From NCBI GenBank assembly GCA_963971285.1, contig OZ020244.1:930001-994000 (forward strand): a DNA stretch of 64,000 bases. The letters are read 5' to 3'. The notes under the pieces were generated by a model, which saw only the letters and a program-made list of their open reading frames with translations, did not search any database and had not been told where the DNA came from. This document shows, piece after piece, positions 54,071 through 64,000 of the stretch. Both the position numbers and the translations under genes were made by a program. The first letter of the stretch is position 1, and each line of letters starts with the position of its first letter. The DNA comes from Astropecten irregularis. Lineage: Eukaryota; Echinodermata; Asteroidea; Paxillosida; Astropectinidae.

Positions 54071-54527
54071 TATGTGTATTAACATCCTTGTGGGTGTCCG
54101 ATCAAAAGATAAAATGACATAATTTGTGTCTTTGGAAGTTACTGGTAATACTGAATAGTGAATAATGCGTTTTTTTTGGTGCGGGTATACCGGCTTGTCA
54201 AAATTGGGAACCGCCCATGCTGAGATCTTTCATGTATTATTTTAGTCTTCAGAAAGTATAATTCTAGACACCTTTTGCAAGTAAAAAAACATGTTTGTAA
54301 TGTTCATTTCAGCAGTTGATGCAGTGCACTTATCTCATCCACTGACCGTCCATTCATCTGAGAGATACATCTGAAAACAGTGAAATCATGACTGGTTAGC
54401 TTATTGAAAGGTGAACTATGACAAAATTTACTGGAGCGGATTGGAACCTGCAACCCCCCTGGATACTGTACCGATGTTTTACCAAGCTTCATCATGTGTT
54501 TATCAGTAGCCTACTGTCCCTGTGAAG

Positions 54528-54780
54528 GCTACTCAACCAGCCAGCCTCATCACCTGCTAACATCCAGTAACCTACAGTAGTCTCCCTATGAAGGTTACCA
54601 GCCAGCCAGCTTCATCACCTGCTAACATCCAGTAAACTAGTCTCCCTTTGAAGGCTACTCAACCAGCCAGCCTCATCACCTGCTAACATCCAGTAACCTA
54701 CTCTCCCTTTGAAGGCTACTCCATCAGTCAGCCTCATCGACTGGTTACCAGTATTTCCCTGTGAACTGTGACCAATCAGC
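54528..54780. repeat. ~63-bp tandem repeat (4 units), start of the ATG-donor module
   Basis: CCAGCCAGCCTCATCACCTG, CTAACATCCAGTAA and CTCCCT.TGAAGG repeat four times. It leads into the first copy of the block ending in ATGACCCAACATGTTCCTG. Confidence 0.75.
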
Positions 54781-54793
54781 CAGTCAGCCAGCT

Positions 54794-54812
54794 ATGACCC
54801 AACATGTTCCTG
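54794..54812 (+). other. ATG plus splice-donor block, copy 1 of 4
   Basis: CAGCCAGCT is followed by ATGACCCAACATGTTCCTG and then a perfect donor GTAAGTTC. It reads M-T-Q-H-V-P and leaves phase 1. The same 19 bases and donor occur at 55956, 56589 and 57552 inside larger repeated modules. These could be duplicated tiny first exons or simply part of a repeat; no acceptor partner is proven. Confidence 0.4.
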
Positions 54813-54924
54813 GTAAGTTCTTTTCAGATTCAATGTTAAAATAAAATAAGATGTACATCTGTTGTTGCACGATGTTGTCAACGCTAGAGATCGTGACGTT
54901 TCGTTTGAAAATTGCGATACTTCA

Positions 54925-55120
54925 TCAGGGGATGTCAGTAGTCACGTTGGATCCAAGGTGTATGACGATGTACCGTGTGTCCCTTCCCCCAGACGTGTTC
55001 TGTAACCGTCGAGCCATCAGTGCATGCAAGCCTGACATCCCTCCAGTGTTCCTTGATCCGCTCATCAATGGGGCTACCTGTCTCTCCGATATACACGCTG
55101 TTGCTGATGTCAGACTTGCA
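54925..55120 (-). mobile_element. Penelope-like element C-terminal (GIY-YIG) fragment, minus strand
   Basis: The minus strand reads CKSDISNSVYIGETGSPIDE, then RIKEHWRDVRLA and VTEHVWGKGHTV. C-K-x-x-x-x-x-V-Y-I-G-E-T-G followed by R-I-x-E-H is the GIY-YIG endonuclease region found at the C terminus of Penelope-like retroelements. No reverse transcriptase part is present. It meets a second fragment head to head at about 55.11 kb. Confidence 0.55.
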
Positions 55121-55390
55121 CATGGATCGGCGGTTGTGGAACACATCTGGGGGAAGGGACACACCCAGAACTGGGATGAAGTCACGTTTGTGGACAGAGA
55201 CCTGCACTGGTTTACCCAATGGGTCAAGTAGGTCATCCATCTCCATCTCCATCCCAGCAACATCAACAGAGACAACGGCATGGAAATCCCTGAGGCGTGG
55301 ACCTGTACTGTGAGACAGCATGCAGTACCTGCTATGGCATGGACCAATCGGCCCCGTATCAACAACGCCACGCACCTTGGATCCTCCGGA
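55105..55390 (+). mobile_element. Penelope-like element C-terminal fragment, plus strand
   Basis: The plus strand reads DVRLAHGSAVVEHIWGKGHT, then QNWDEVTFVDRDLHWFTQWV, and after a frameshift NINRDNGMEIPEAW. The order G-S-A-V-x-E-H, D-R-D-x-H-W, N-I-N-R-D-x-G is the usual C-terminal tail after GIY-YIG in these elements. It is broken by the stop TAG at 55229-55231 and by the frameshift. Confidence 0.55.
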
Positions 55391-55569
55391 ACCGGATATA
55401 ATTAGGAGCTTCGAACTTGACTACTGCCATCATCTTATGAAGATTTGCAGTCTGCGTATGAAACGTTACAATCTCTATCGTTGACCACATCGTCAGTTTC
55501 CCTTGTGGTTATTTGATGATTATATGTTTCATTTTGTTTTATATGATCTCCACCATGATGAATAACCTT

Positions 55570-57660
55570 TTTGAATTTGTTCACTTTTAGATTCAATATT
55601 GTTCTTGCATGTTTAGCGCATAGATTGTAACCCCTTTGATAAGATAATAGCCTGTACTTTAGAAGTTGAGTGACTAGTGCAGTGCTCCGACTGGTAATTT
55701 TGGAACTGGGTACCCGGAACTCAATATAAAACATTGAAATTAAAAAATTGATGGAAATTAGGTAAACAAAAATGAGAAAAAACAACCTCTCTAGTCCATA
55801 TTTGACACATGTTGCGCCATATTAAAATGTGAGTTTATAATTTTGTAACAGTCCCCCTCTGAAGGCTACCCAGCCAGCCAGCCTCATCACCTGCTTACCA
55901 GTAACTTACCGGTAGTCTATCTGTGAAGTGTGACCAATCAGCCAGTCAGCCAGCTATGACCCAACATGTTCCTGGTAAGTTCTTTTCAGATTCAATGTTG
56001 TTCTTGCATGTTAAACACATAATAATTGTAGCCCCTTTGCTAAGATACTACCACAAGCCTGTTCTTTAATTAGAAGTGGAGTGACTATAGGGCTGTGCTT
56101 TCACTGGCAATTTTGGAACTGGGTACACGTTTCCCAAACGGGCTTGCACCGCAAATCAATATAAAACATTGAAATTGAAAAATTGATAAGAATAAGGTAG
56201 ATGAGGGATCAAACTGCCATTTGCAGTATTGCACCAAACACTGAGCTATGACAAACTCCTGGATGGGTTTTGTTAAACTTTGAAGTTGAGGGATTTTACA
56301 CTAAAGGTCAATGGGAGTTTACTTAATGTGGTGTGAGAAAAAGAAACGCCCTCTCTAGTCCATATCTGACACATGTAGTGCCATATTGAAATGGTTTATA
56401 ATTTTGTAACAGAGTCCCCCTCTCAAGGCTACTTATCAGCGAGTCGGCCAGCCAGCCTCATCACCAGTATCCCTGTGAAGTTTACCCAGCCTAGTCTCCC
56501 TTTGAAGGCTACTCCATCAGTCAGCCTCATCGCCTGCTTACCAGTATTTCCCCCTGTGAACTGTGACCTATCAGCCAGTCAGCCAGCTATGACCCAACAT
56601 GTTCCTGGTAAGTTCTTTTCAGATTCAATGTTAAAATAAATTGTGCTTATTTGATATCAACCACGATAAATAACTTTTTAAATTTGTTCACCTTTAGATT
56701 CAATGTTGTTCTTACATGTTAAAAGGTAGTATCATACTTTGGTAAGAAACCAAGACAGACATGTTCACAGATTTACGTATAACTTTCAGGGTATGAAGAT
56801 GGTGTTGGTAGAAGCATACCATAAACATTTTTCCACCTGAAATGGTATATTTATCCAGAAATTAGTAAAACAACGACCGAAAATCTTTTTGATCTTTTGA
56901 GAAATCAAAAATAAAAGAGAAAAGACTTAAGAAATACTGTGGCTGTTTTTCACTGTTTTCTCAAAAAGTGGGCACCGTATGGGACTGAAATTTTCACAGA
57001 TGACTGTTACAGTATCTCTCTTGATATTTCTGCCCATGAATCTGTATTTCTTTGATAAAAACCAAAGTATGATACTACCTTTAAGTGCATATATTGTAGC
57101 CCATTTCATAAGATATGAGCATGCTCTTTAGAAGTGGAGTGACTAGTGCTGTGCTTTTACTGATAATTGTGGAACCAGGAACCCGCAAATCAATATAAAT
57201 CATTGAAATTGAAAAATTAATAAGAATTAGGAAAATGAGGATTCCAACTACCATTTGCAGTATTGCACCAAACACTGAGAGACTCCTGGATGAGGTTTTT
57301 TGAACTATGAAGTTGAGGGATTTTAAGGTCAATTGGAGTTAAATTAGTGTGATGCACCCTTCCCGTGAGAAAATACACACTCTCTAATCCACATCTGACA
57401 CATGTAGCCAATACTGAAATGTGACTTTATTATTTTGTAACAGTCCCCCTCTGAAGGCTACCCAGCCAGCCAGCCAGCCTCATCACCTGCTTACCAGTAA
57501 CCTACCGGTAGTCTCCCTGTGAAGTGTGACCAATCAGCCAGTCAGCCAGCTATGACCCAACATGTTCCTGGTAAGTTCTTTACAGATTCAACTTTGTTCT
57601 TGTATGTTAAGCGCACGAACTCTAGCCCCCTTGCCAAGATACTAGCCTGTTCTTTAAAAG
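55570..57660 (+). repeat. Tandem modules carrying the ATG-donor block (copies 2-4)
   Basis: Each module runs from GATTCAATGTTGTTCTTGCA through AAAACATTGAAATT, CGCCCTCTCTAGTCCATATC and CCCCCTCTGAAGGCTACC to ATGACCCAACATGTTCCTG followed by GTAAGTTC (ATG at 55956, 56589 and 57552). Modules are about 0.6-1.0 kb, and the last is lengthened by a TTAA element at 56719-57084. The near-identity of the ATG-donor part and the looser match elsewhere are notable. Confidence 0.75.
56719..57084. mobile_element. TTAA-flanked TIR element, copy 3
   Basis: TTAAAAGGTAGTATCATACT to AGTATGATACTACCTTTAA, 366 bp, in the same interior orientation as copy 1 and inserted in one of the ATG-donor modules, so younger than that duplication or than that module. 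Confidence 0.85.
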
Positions 57661-57714
57661 AGGAGTGACCCGAGTAGGAGGCTTGCATCATGGCAATGCT
57701 CATGTCTGAGTACT

Positions 57715-59715
57715 TTAGGGAGCTCATCCAAAAGGTTACACCGCGGTGTCACCGCAATCACCGCGGTTTGGACGGGTCCTTAACAACCAGCCCACTTTCG
57801 ACAGTCCTTGCTTATTTAGCATATTAAAAGAACTGACTAACAAAACTCCCTATTGTTATTTTAACTACCCACTGAACGCGGTGGCCGCGGCGCAACCGCG
57901 GACGCCACAAACTCATTTCTGTCTGCCGCGGCCACCGCGTCTGATCTTGGAGACAAAAAACCAAACTATTACTTCCTCACTGAAAATACATTTTTGGGGG
58001 ACTTGGCTTGGACCATTTTCTCTGGGACCTGCATTATTTTGTCTCTACCAAACTATTATTTAATGGCCCCGGCTAAAAATACGTGTTTTTTTTTTTCAGG
58101 GACTTGGCCGACCATTTTCTCTGCGATCTGCATTATTTTGTCTCTACCAAACTATTATTACCCCCGCTGAAAATACGTTTTTTAGGACTTGGCCGACCAT
58201 TTTCTCTGGGACCTGCATTATTTTGTCTCTACCAAACTATTATTTCCCCGGGGGAAAATGTGTTTTTTAGGGACTTGGCCGACCATTTTCTCTGGGACCT
58301 GCATTATTTTGTCTCTACCAAACTATTATTACCCCCGCTGAAAATACGTTTTTATAAGGACTTGGCTGACCATTTTCTCTGGGACCTGCATTATTTGTCT
58401 CTACCAAACTATTATTACCCCCGGGGGAAAATACGTCTTTTAGGGACTTGGCCGACCATTTTCTCTGGGACCTGCATTATTTTGTCTCTACCAAACTATT
58501 ATTTCCCCGGGGGAAAATGTGTTTTTTAGGGACTTGGCCGACCATTTTCTCTGGGACCTGCATTATTTTGTCTCTACCAAACTATTATTACCCCCGGGGG
58601 AAAATACGTTTTTTAGGGACTTGGCCGACCATTTTCTCTGGGACCTGCATTATTTTGTCTCTACTAAACTATTATTACCCCCGGGGGAAAATACGTCTTT
58701 AAGGGACTTGGCCGACCATTTTCTCTGGGACCTGCATTATTTTGTCTCTACCAAACTATTATTACCCCCGGGGAAAAATACGTTTTTTAGGGACTTGGCC
58801 GACCATTTTCTCTGGGACCTGCATTATTTTGTCTCTACCAAACTATTATTTCCCTGGGGGAAAATACGTTTTTTAGGGACTTGGCCGACCATTTTTTTCT
58901 GGGACCTGCATTATTTGTCTCTACCAAACTATTATTACCCCCGGGGGAAAATACGTCTTTTAGGGACTTGGCCGACCATTTTCTCTGGGACCTGCATTAT
59001 TTTGTCTCTACCAAACTATTATTACCCCCGGGGGAAAATACGTTTTTTAGGGACTTGGCCGACCATTTTCTCTGGGACCTGCATTATTTTGTCTCTACCA
59101 AACTATTATTTCCCCGGGTGGAAATACGTTTTTTAGGGACTTGGCCGACCATTTTCTCTGGGACCTGCATTATTTTGTCTCTACCAAACTATTATTACCC
59201 CCGCTGAAAATACGTTTTTTAAGGACTTGGCCGACCATTTTCTCTGGGACCTGCATTATTTGTCTCTACCAAACTATTATTACCCCCGGGGGAAAATACG
59301 TCTTTTAGGGACTTGGCCGACCATTTTCTCTGGGACCTGCATTATTTTGTCTCTACCAAACTATTATTACCCCCGGGGAAAAATACGTCTTTTAGGGACT
59401 TGGCCGACAATTTTCTCTGGGACCTGCATTATTATGTCTCTACCAAACTATTATTTCCCTGGCTGAATACAGGATACAGTTTCGGCCAGCGGGAAATTTC
59501 ATTGATGAACCGCGACCACCGCGTTCGCTAGTGCATAATTCATAAGTTTCAACATAACAATAGCACTCGTCTTGAGGCTCTGCCTCATTAACTTGTCTCC
59601 GCATGGGTGATTTTTTGTGCAAAGGGCCGCGTTCCCCGCGGTCCTTGGCAACAAGCCTAAACCGTGGTGGCCGCGTGCGGTCAGACCGTGGCGACCTTTT
59701 GGATGAGCTCCCTTA
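57715..59715. mobile_element. 2-kb TIR element with TTA duplication carrying an 87-bp array
   Basis: GGGAGCTCATCCAAAAGGT begins the element at 57718, and its inverse ACCTTTTGGATGAGCTCCC-type end closes it at 59712. Similarity of the ends extends about 75 bp (CACCGC, CCGCGGTTTGGAC, TTGCCAAGG-type words). TTA stands at both sides (57715-57717, 59713-59715). The CCGCGG-rich subterminal parts (CGCGGTGGCCGCGG, GGCCACCGCGTC) flank an internal tandem array. TTA sites and GGG ends fit PIF/Harbinger. No transposase is present. Confidence 0.75.
57985..59462. repeat. 87-bp tandem repeat, about 17 units, inside the TIR element
   Basis: AAAATACGTTTTTTAGGGAC, TTGGCCGACCATTTTCTCTG, GGACCTGCATTATTTTGTCT and CTACCAAACTATTATTACCC repeat every 87 bp. 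Eighty-seven is 29 codons, so frames stay open for up to 205 codons with a 29-residue period (LADHFLWDLHYFVSTKLL). The frames restart in all three phases after 1-bp changes, which argues against coding. Confidence 0.95.
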
Positions 59716-60200
59716 ACAATCCGGACAACTCTCTATCCGAAAAGCCCCTTGCTTCCTGCATTTGAATATGCACTTAATCTTGTGAAAGTTTGCTCCCAGA
59801 CTACACAAATGGAAAACGTTCTTTACAAAGCACAGACAAAGCTTGACCCATTTGCATAATAATTTATTTGGTTTGTATCGTTTGCTTTGTGTAGTGAATG
59901 TACTGCAACTCATGGGCTGGCGCTGAAGCTTGGAAGTTACTGAGCAGCTGACTGGAAGAATCCTTGTAAGGTATTTCAACATCCATACCGTTTTTATTGA
60001 TCTAACTTGAGGCTAAAGCTTGGGACTTATTTCGCTACCGCCATGTGAGGCCCACAAAACCAACAGAAGGGACCTGTACAGATGACAAAGCCGAAAAAAG
60101 GATCCAGCTTTACCATGTATCTCAAGCCCTTTATTTTGCTTTTATTGGCCTTCAAGAATATATCCACCATGACATTTGCTGGACGGTGATCTTCTCAATT
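59716..60200. other. Flank between the TIR element and the retrotransposon
   Basis: No exon was recognised. The part from about 60000 may be the degraded 5' region of the non-LTR element. Confidence 0.4.
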
Positions 60201-60217
60201 TAACCTTAGACAGTCCT

Positions 60218-63090
60218 AGCAGGTGGCAGCGTGGAATGTTCTCTCTCTGGGAGATGATGATCATCATATTCTGCTATCATGAGAGCTCAGTCAGCGTCAT
60301 GTTGCAATTGCTGCTCTCTGAAAGGTACTCCGTCCAAAGAGCGGTGAAATCAGTATTGGTGGATACACTACTGGTCTGGCCGTCTCGATGGGTACCACTT
60401 GGGGGTAGCAGTTGCGGTTTTGGACTGGTTGACTCATATGGTAATGGAGGCTGTACCGATCAACGAGCGTATGATGAGGCTCTGGATTAAACACTCTTTG
60501 GGTGTTATCTCGGTGGTCTCAATGTATGCTCCGACTGAGGTGAGTTAGTCATCGGACAAGGATACATTCTACACCTAGCTCGAGTCTGTTCAGGATGGGT
60601 GTCTTCGCAGAGACACACTCTTGATCATGGGAGACTTCAATGCCTCCACCGGTGCTGACAGGGTCGAGACGTGTATTGGTCCCCATGGGTCTGGTATCAG
60701 GGATCAGAATGGCACTATAGGCTTCTTGATCTTGTAAAGGGTCGGGGACCTAGAGTTACTGGCTCCTGGTATCAGCGTCCGGAGCGGCATCGTTGGACTT
60801 GGTATTCCAATACCGGCGTTGTTGCGAAGGAGATCGATCATGTTCTCGTGAACGGTCATTGGAGGATTCTTCAGAACTGCCGGGTTTTTCAGAGTGCACA
60901 GTTCTCCAGCACTGATGACAGATTGCTTGTTGCAACTCTTCGGGTGCGGCTTAACTCCAGGAGGCTAGCTCCATCTAAGCAAAGGCTTGATGTGAGTTGT
61001 CTTCAGGATGGAGCCGTGGCAGATGAGTTTGAGCACAAGCTTTGTGATCGGCTTTGGGGAATGCCCACTCGGAAAGGCCTGGAGGTGATATGGAGTTTCT
61101 TCAAGGCCAACAATCTGTTGATTGCTGGTGAGAGGCTTGGATCTCTAAGAGTGGCCAGGAGGAGCTTTGTCTGATAGACAAGGGTCGGGAGGCTAGACTG
61201 AATGGCAACCTGGAAAGTTGAGTCGCTTGGCCATGCGATCTCTTAGGGCTGACAAGGAGGCGCATGTTCGGTCTGTGTGTGAGCGGATCAAGAATCACCC
61301 ATGGATGGGGGATTCTTTGGTCGCTTACAGGGGGATTCATGCATTGCGTTCCTCTAAGTTTGCCTCGGGGGTAGGCTCGGTCAGGTCTGCAAGCAGTGAG
61401 TTGCTGACGGAGGAGTCTGAGGTGAGGGCTAATTGTTGGGCATCCTACTTTGAGCAGTTGTACCATGCTGATACACCGGCTAGCTGCCTGAATATCTCAC
61501 AACCACCATAAGTTGCTGACCCACCAATCGACTGTGATCCACCTACGCTCTTGGAAACGAGTGCTGTGGTGAACAGCCTGAAAAGTGGGGAGGTGGCAGG
61601 GATCTGTGATATTCACGCAGAATTCTTAAAAGCTGGTGGAGACAGTGCAGTTGAGGCATTGCATAACATACTAGGTTCGCTATGGACCACTGGCGAGATC
61701 CCATCTGACTGGAAGAGGGGCATTCTAGTTCCTCTCTGGGCAAGGGAGATCGCCAGGATTGCATTGCCTATCGATGTGTGACATTGCTCTCTGTGCCCAG
61801 CAAGGTTCTTACTAAGATTCTTCTGGCTAGGATTCAACCTCAGTTGCTTATTAAGCATCAGCGACCTGAGCAGTCTGGGTTCACTCCAAAGAGATCGACG
61901 ATTGACCGTATTTTGGCACTGCAGGTCCTCTCGGAGCGCATGCACAAGTATCGTAGTAGGTTCTTTGCAGCCTATATCAATCTCCGCAAGGCGTTTGACT
62001 TTGTGGATCGTGGTGCCCTTTGGGGGCTTCTGTATTTCCGTGGGGTACCGCAGACTCTGATGACTCCACTGTTCAAACTATACTCAGGTACCGAGAGTGC
62101 TGGATGAGTTGTGCTGGTTCAATCTCTGAGTTCTTCCCAGTTTCGACTGGTGTGGGACAAGGAAGGGTTGAGGCTCCAACACTTTTCAACACTTGTATGG
62201 ACATTGGGTTATGGGGAGGACAGTGGAGGATTCAGGCTGTGGAGTAGTATTGTTCGCCGATGTCAGGGTAACTGACCTTGACTTTGCTGATGATGCTCTT
62301 ACCTTTGCGGAGACTCAGGAGCTGCTGGTGTGCGCTTTTGAGACAATGTGCTCCGAGTTGTAACCCCTGGGTCTAAAGGTGTCTTGGATAAAAACCAAGA
62401 TACAGGTCTTCAATGACTCTTTGGGTGATGCACTTCAGTCAGTCCCCGTATGTGGTGAGAATGTGGAATTGGTCGATAGGTTCACTTATCTCGGCAGTGA
62501 TATCTATTTCTTTGCAAGCTGTTATCATAAAGTCAGCAAGCGGATTGATAGGGCTTGTGGAGTGATGGACTCACTGGACCAGTCTGTGTGGCGTTTGCGA
62601 TATCTATGCAAGATGACAAAGATTTGGGTCTGAAGGTCCCTGGTCTTCCCTGTCTAACTCCATGGTTGTGAGACATGGACTTTGACTGGGGGCCAGGGAA
62701 GACGACTCAATGTCTTCGGTACTGGGTCTCTGAGGAGGATCCTTGGGTACCGCTGGTTGGACCGTGTGTCTAACAAGAGGTTACTCAGGGAAAGTCAGAT
62801 GAGACCCATTACCTGCATGATATGTGAGCGTCAGATGCAACTGTATGGTCATTTGGCTAGATTCCCTACAAGTGATCCTGCGGAGGTGAATTCTCTCTAT
62901 GAGAGAACCTCTTGGTAGGACTTGCCTGGTAGGGCGTCCGCATGACACACATATGGTTGCGTCAAATAGATCGTTATTATGCCGAGATGGGTATGCGTTG
63001 TGTGGCTGCCTCGGGGATCGACCAATCAGAAGACCGAAGGAGTACCACTCGAAGGTTGATTGATTGGACACAAAATGATGGTAGCAAAAT
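60218..63090 (+). mobile_element. Decayed non-LTR retrotransposon (AP endonuclease plus reverse transcriptase)
   Basis: Read across frames: AAWNVLSLGDDDHHILLS opens an AP-endonuclease domain, followed by GDFNAS-type bases near 60630 and RHRWTWYSNTGVVAKEIDHV (endonuclease end). The RT domain shows LLSVPSKVLTKILLARIQPQ, QSGFTPKRSTIDRI, the FVDRGALWGL stretch and the catalytic DFADD at 62280-62294. The C-terminal part has FTYLGSDI, a GCETWTLT-type stretch, RILGYRWLDRVSNKRLL and QMQLYGHLARFPTSDPAE. At least six frame changes or stops make it dead. The order is that of APE-type LINEs; clade not assigned. Confidence 0.85.
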
Positions 63091-63430
63091 AAATCCGAAG
63101 CTTAGCCTCAAGCCTCACTTTGTATTAAAAGCCTCTAGTTGTGGATACATTTAGCATTTCGCCATACCATTGCCCAAAATCAATTTATATGACTCTTTAG
63201 TAATTATCGTTATCTTGATTTATTTCAACTTTGATCTTTGTGTTCATTATTTGCTTGACCAAAATATGGCAATAATTAATTACTACCTTCTTGCTATTGA
63301 ACCTGCGTCCGCTCTGTTTAGGGATTTATTTGCTTGCTAGCTAGTTTTTACTTAACTGACTTAAGTCCGTTATATTTGCATAGAACTTGGATTGATTTTC
63401 TCCTTTTATTGATTTTATTTGTTTCTACAG
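63091..63430. other. Intron-like AT-rich stretch
   Basis: No feature was recognised apart from the pyrimidine-rich end (TTTATTTGTTTCTACAG) that forms the acceptor of the next exon. Confidence 0.4.
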
Positions 63431-63523
63431 GCCAGCTTACCATTTGAGGACCTCATTATCAATTGTTTCCATGACGATGCTTCACCTTCAAGTGACAAGA
63501 AGAAGAGCCCCATCATAAAGTAA
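63431..63523 (+). CDS. Short exon, unrecognised, ending in TAA or a donor
   Basis: After the acceptor GTTTCTACAG the phase-0 frame reads ASLPFEDLIINCFHDDASPS, then SDKKKSPIIK, then TAA. The bases AAAG TAAATG also form a possible donor (GTAAATG), so the exon may be terminal or internal. It does not join the exon at 48649 in a sensible frame, so another exon or gene lies between. No family assigned. Confidence 0.4.
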   Translation, partial: ASLPFEDLIINCFHDDASPSSDKKKSPIIK

Positions 63524-63939
63524 ATGCTAGTATTATTTGGTTTTTAAACTCATGTGATTGAAATCTTAAGCAAAACATTACTCACAACCAGCCCAAAACT
63601 TTCACATTTTCAAAATATAAATCTTTGAATTGGCATGAAAGCTACACTGATATTTCTACACTTTAAGCACATACCATATCATTTTTTGTATGTCCCAAAA
63701 AGCAACAGAAAATTACACGTAGTTTACAATTACCAAAACCTTTAAAATGTGACAAAAACCAAAATGCTCTGCCCAAACTGAAGATATTCTGGATGAATGT
63801 TTTGAAAATGGTGTTCAAACACATGAGTTTAAAACTGTTAATTTGTTTATTAAGGCTAAAATGCAGAAACCTGCTAAAATGATCAATTGGATGTACTGCT
63901 TGGTGAATTAAGGAGACAAAATGAGTTCACTAAATTTCC
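63524..63939. other. Non-coding stretch, nothing recognised
   Basis: AT-rich intron or 3' flank with no exon that I can support. Confidence 0.4.
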
Positions 63940-64000
63940 TTCCCTTGGGTGGGAATGTCAGAAACTTTGTGCATCTCTTCCCTGGAGTGGGAATGTCAGA
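63940..64000. repeat. Start of a tandem repeat at the window edge (2 units seen)
   Basis: TTCCCTTGGGTGGGAATGTC and TTCCCTGGAGTGGGAATGTC lie 38 bp apart at the very end. Another minisatellite probably begins here and continues outside. Confidence 0.45.

Noticed and set aside
58083-59531. Repetitive frames of 29-residue period (148, 205 and 108 codons)
   Set aside because: The 87-bp tandem repeat explains them; the frame changes among all three phases after 1-bp changes, and they lie within a non-autonomous transposon.
63431-63523. DEG/ENaC-type channel exon suggested by FEDLIINCFHDD
   Set aside because: The resemblance rests on a few residues (x-x-D-x-I-x-x-C) and no transmembrane exon or second motif was found.

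Overview
The window is eukaryotic nuclear DNA: AT-rich, intron-containing and packed with minisatellites and small DNA transposons. The recognisable proteins are a PAN/apple plus fibrinogen-related (FReD) secreted protein, EGF modules, a cadherin-like module and repeats with a D-x-TPP-x-PG motif. Together with Penelope-like and AP-endonuclease non-LTR retroelements these suggest a marine invertebrate, most likely a deuterostome (cephalochordate, hemichordate or echinoderm). The phylum cannot be fixed from sequence reading alone.

Region 1 (1-18.4 kb). Exons of a large extracellular mosaic protein lie on the minus strand. A three-exon module (A, B, C, with compatible splice phases) is tandemly triplicated at about 3.5-7.3, 7.3-13.3 and 13.3-17.3 kb. 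Each copy carries a 116-bp tandem array, in which every unit holds the exon B splice acceptor plus the first ~37 nt of exon B, and a 21-bp minisatellite. Each copy has at least one coding lesion, and the lesions differ, so the module looks like it is decaying or is spliced around. Left of it lie a cadherin-like/EGF exon, an array of tRNA-like 5' halves, a broken fragment of the FReD gene and a 78-bp array.

Region 2 (18.4-35 kb). No convincing coding gene was found. It holds several DNA elements with terminal inverted repeats (one with an 8-bp target duplication, one with TTAA ends), two large inverted repeats, a perfect-looking palindrome and an untranslated-exon-like block that recurs at 42.4 kb. 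It ends in a 2.5-kb 26/28-bp minisatellite.

Region 3 (35-37 kb). This holds the one intact gene of the window: a secreted 332-aa PAN-FReD protein with an uninterrupted coding sequence, a likely upstream untranslated exon and a poly(A) signal.

Region 4 (37-50 kb). A plus-strand gene starts with an exon reading MAPKGK at 41.5 kb and probably continues at 47.4 and 48.6 kb. Two EGF-like exons (43.7 and 46.4 kb) sit on the same strand but do not fit it in phase. Introns are filled by 105-bp, 59-bp and 60-bp arrays.

Region 5 (50-64 kb). This is mainly transposons: twin foldback elements, TTAA elements, head-to-head Penelope-like C-terminal fragments, a repeated ATG plus splice-donor module (four copies), a 2-kb TIR element carrying about 17 units of an 87-bp repeat, and a decayed non-LTR retrotransposon. 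One short exon follows at 63.4 kb.
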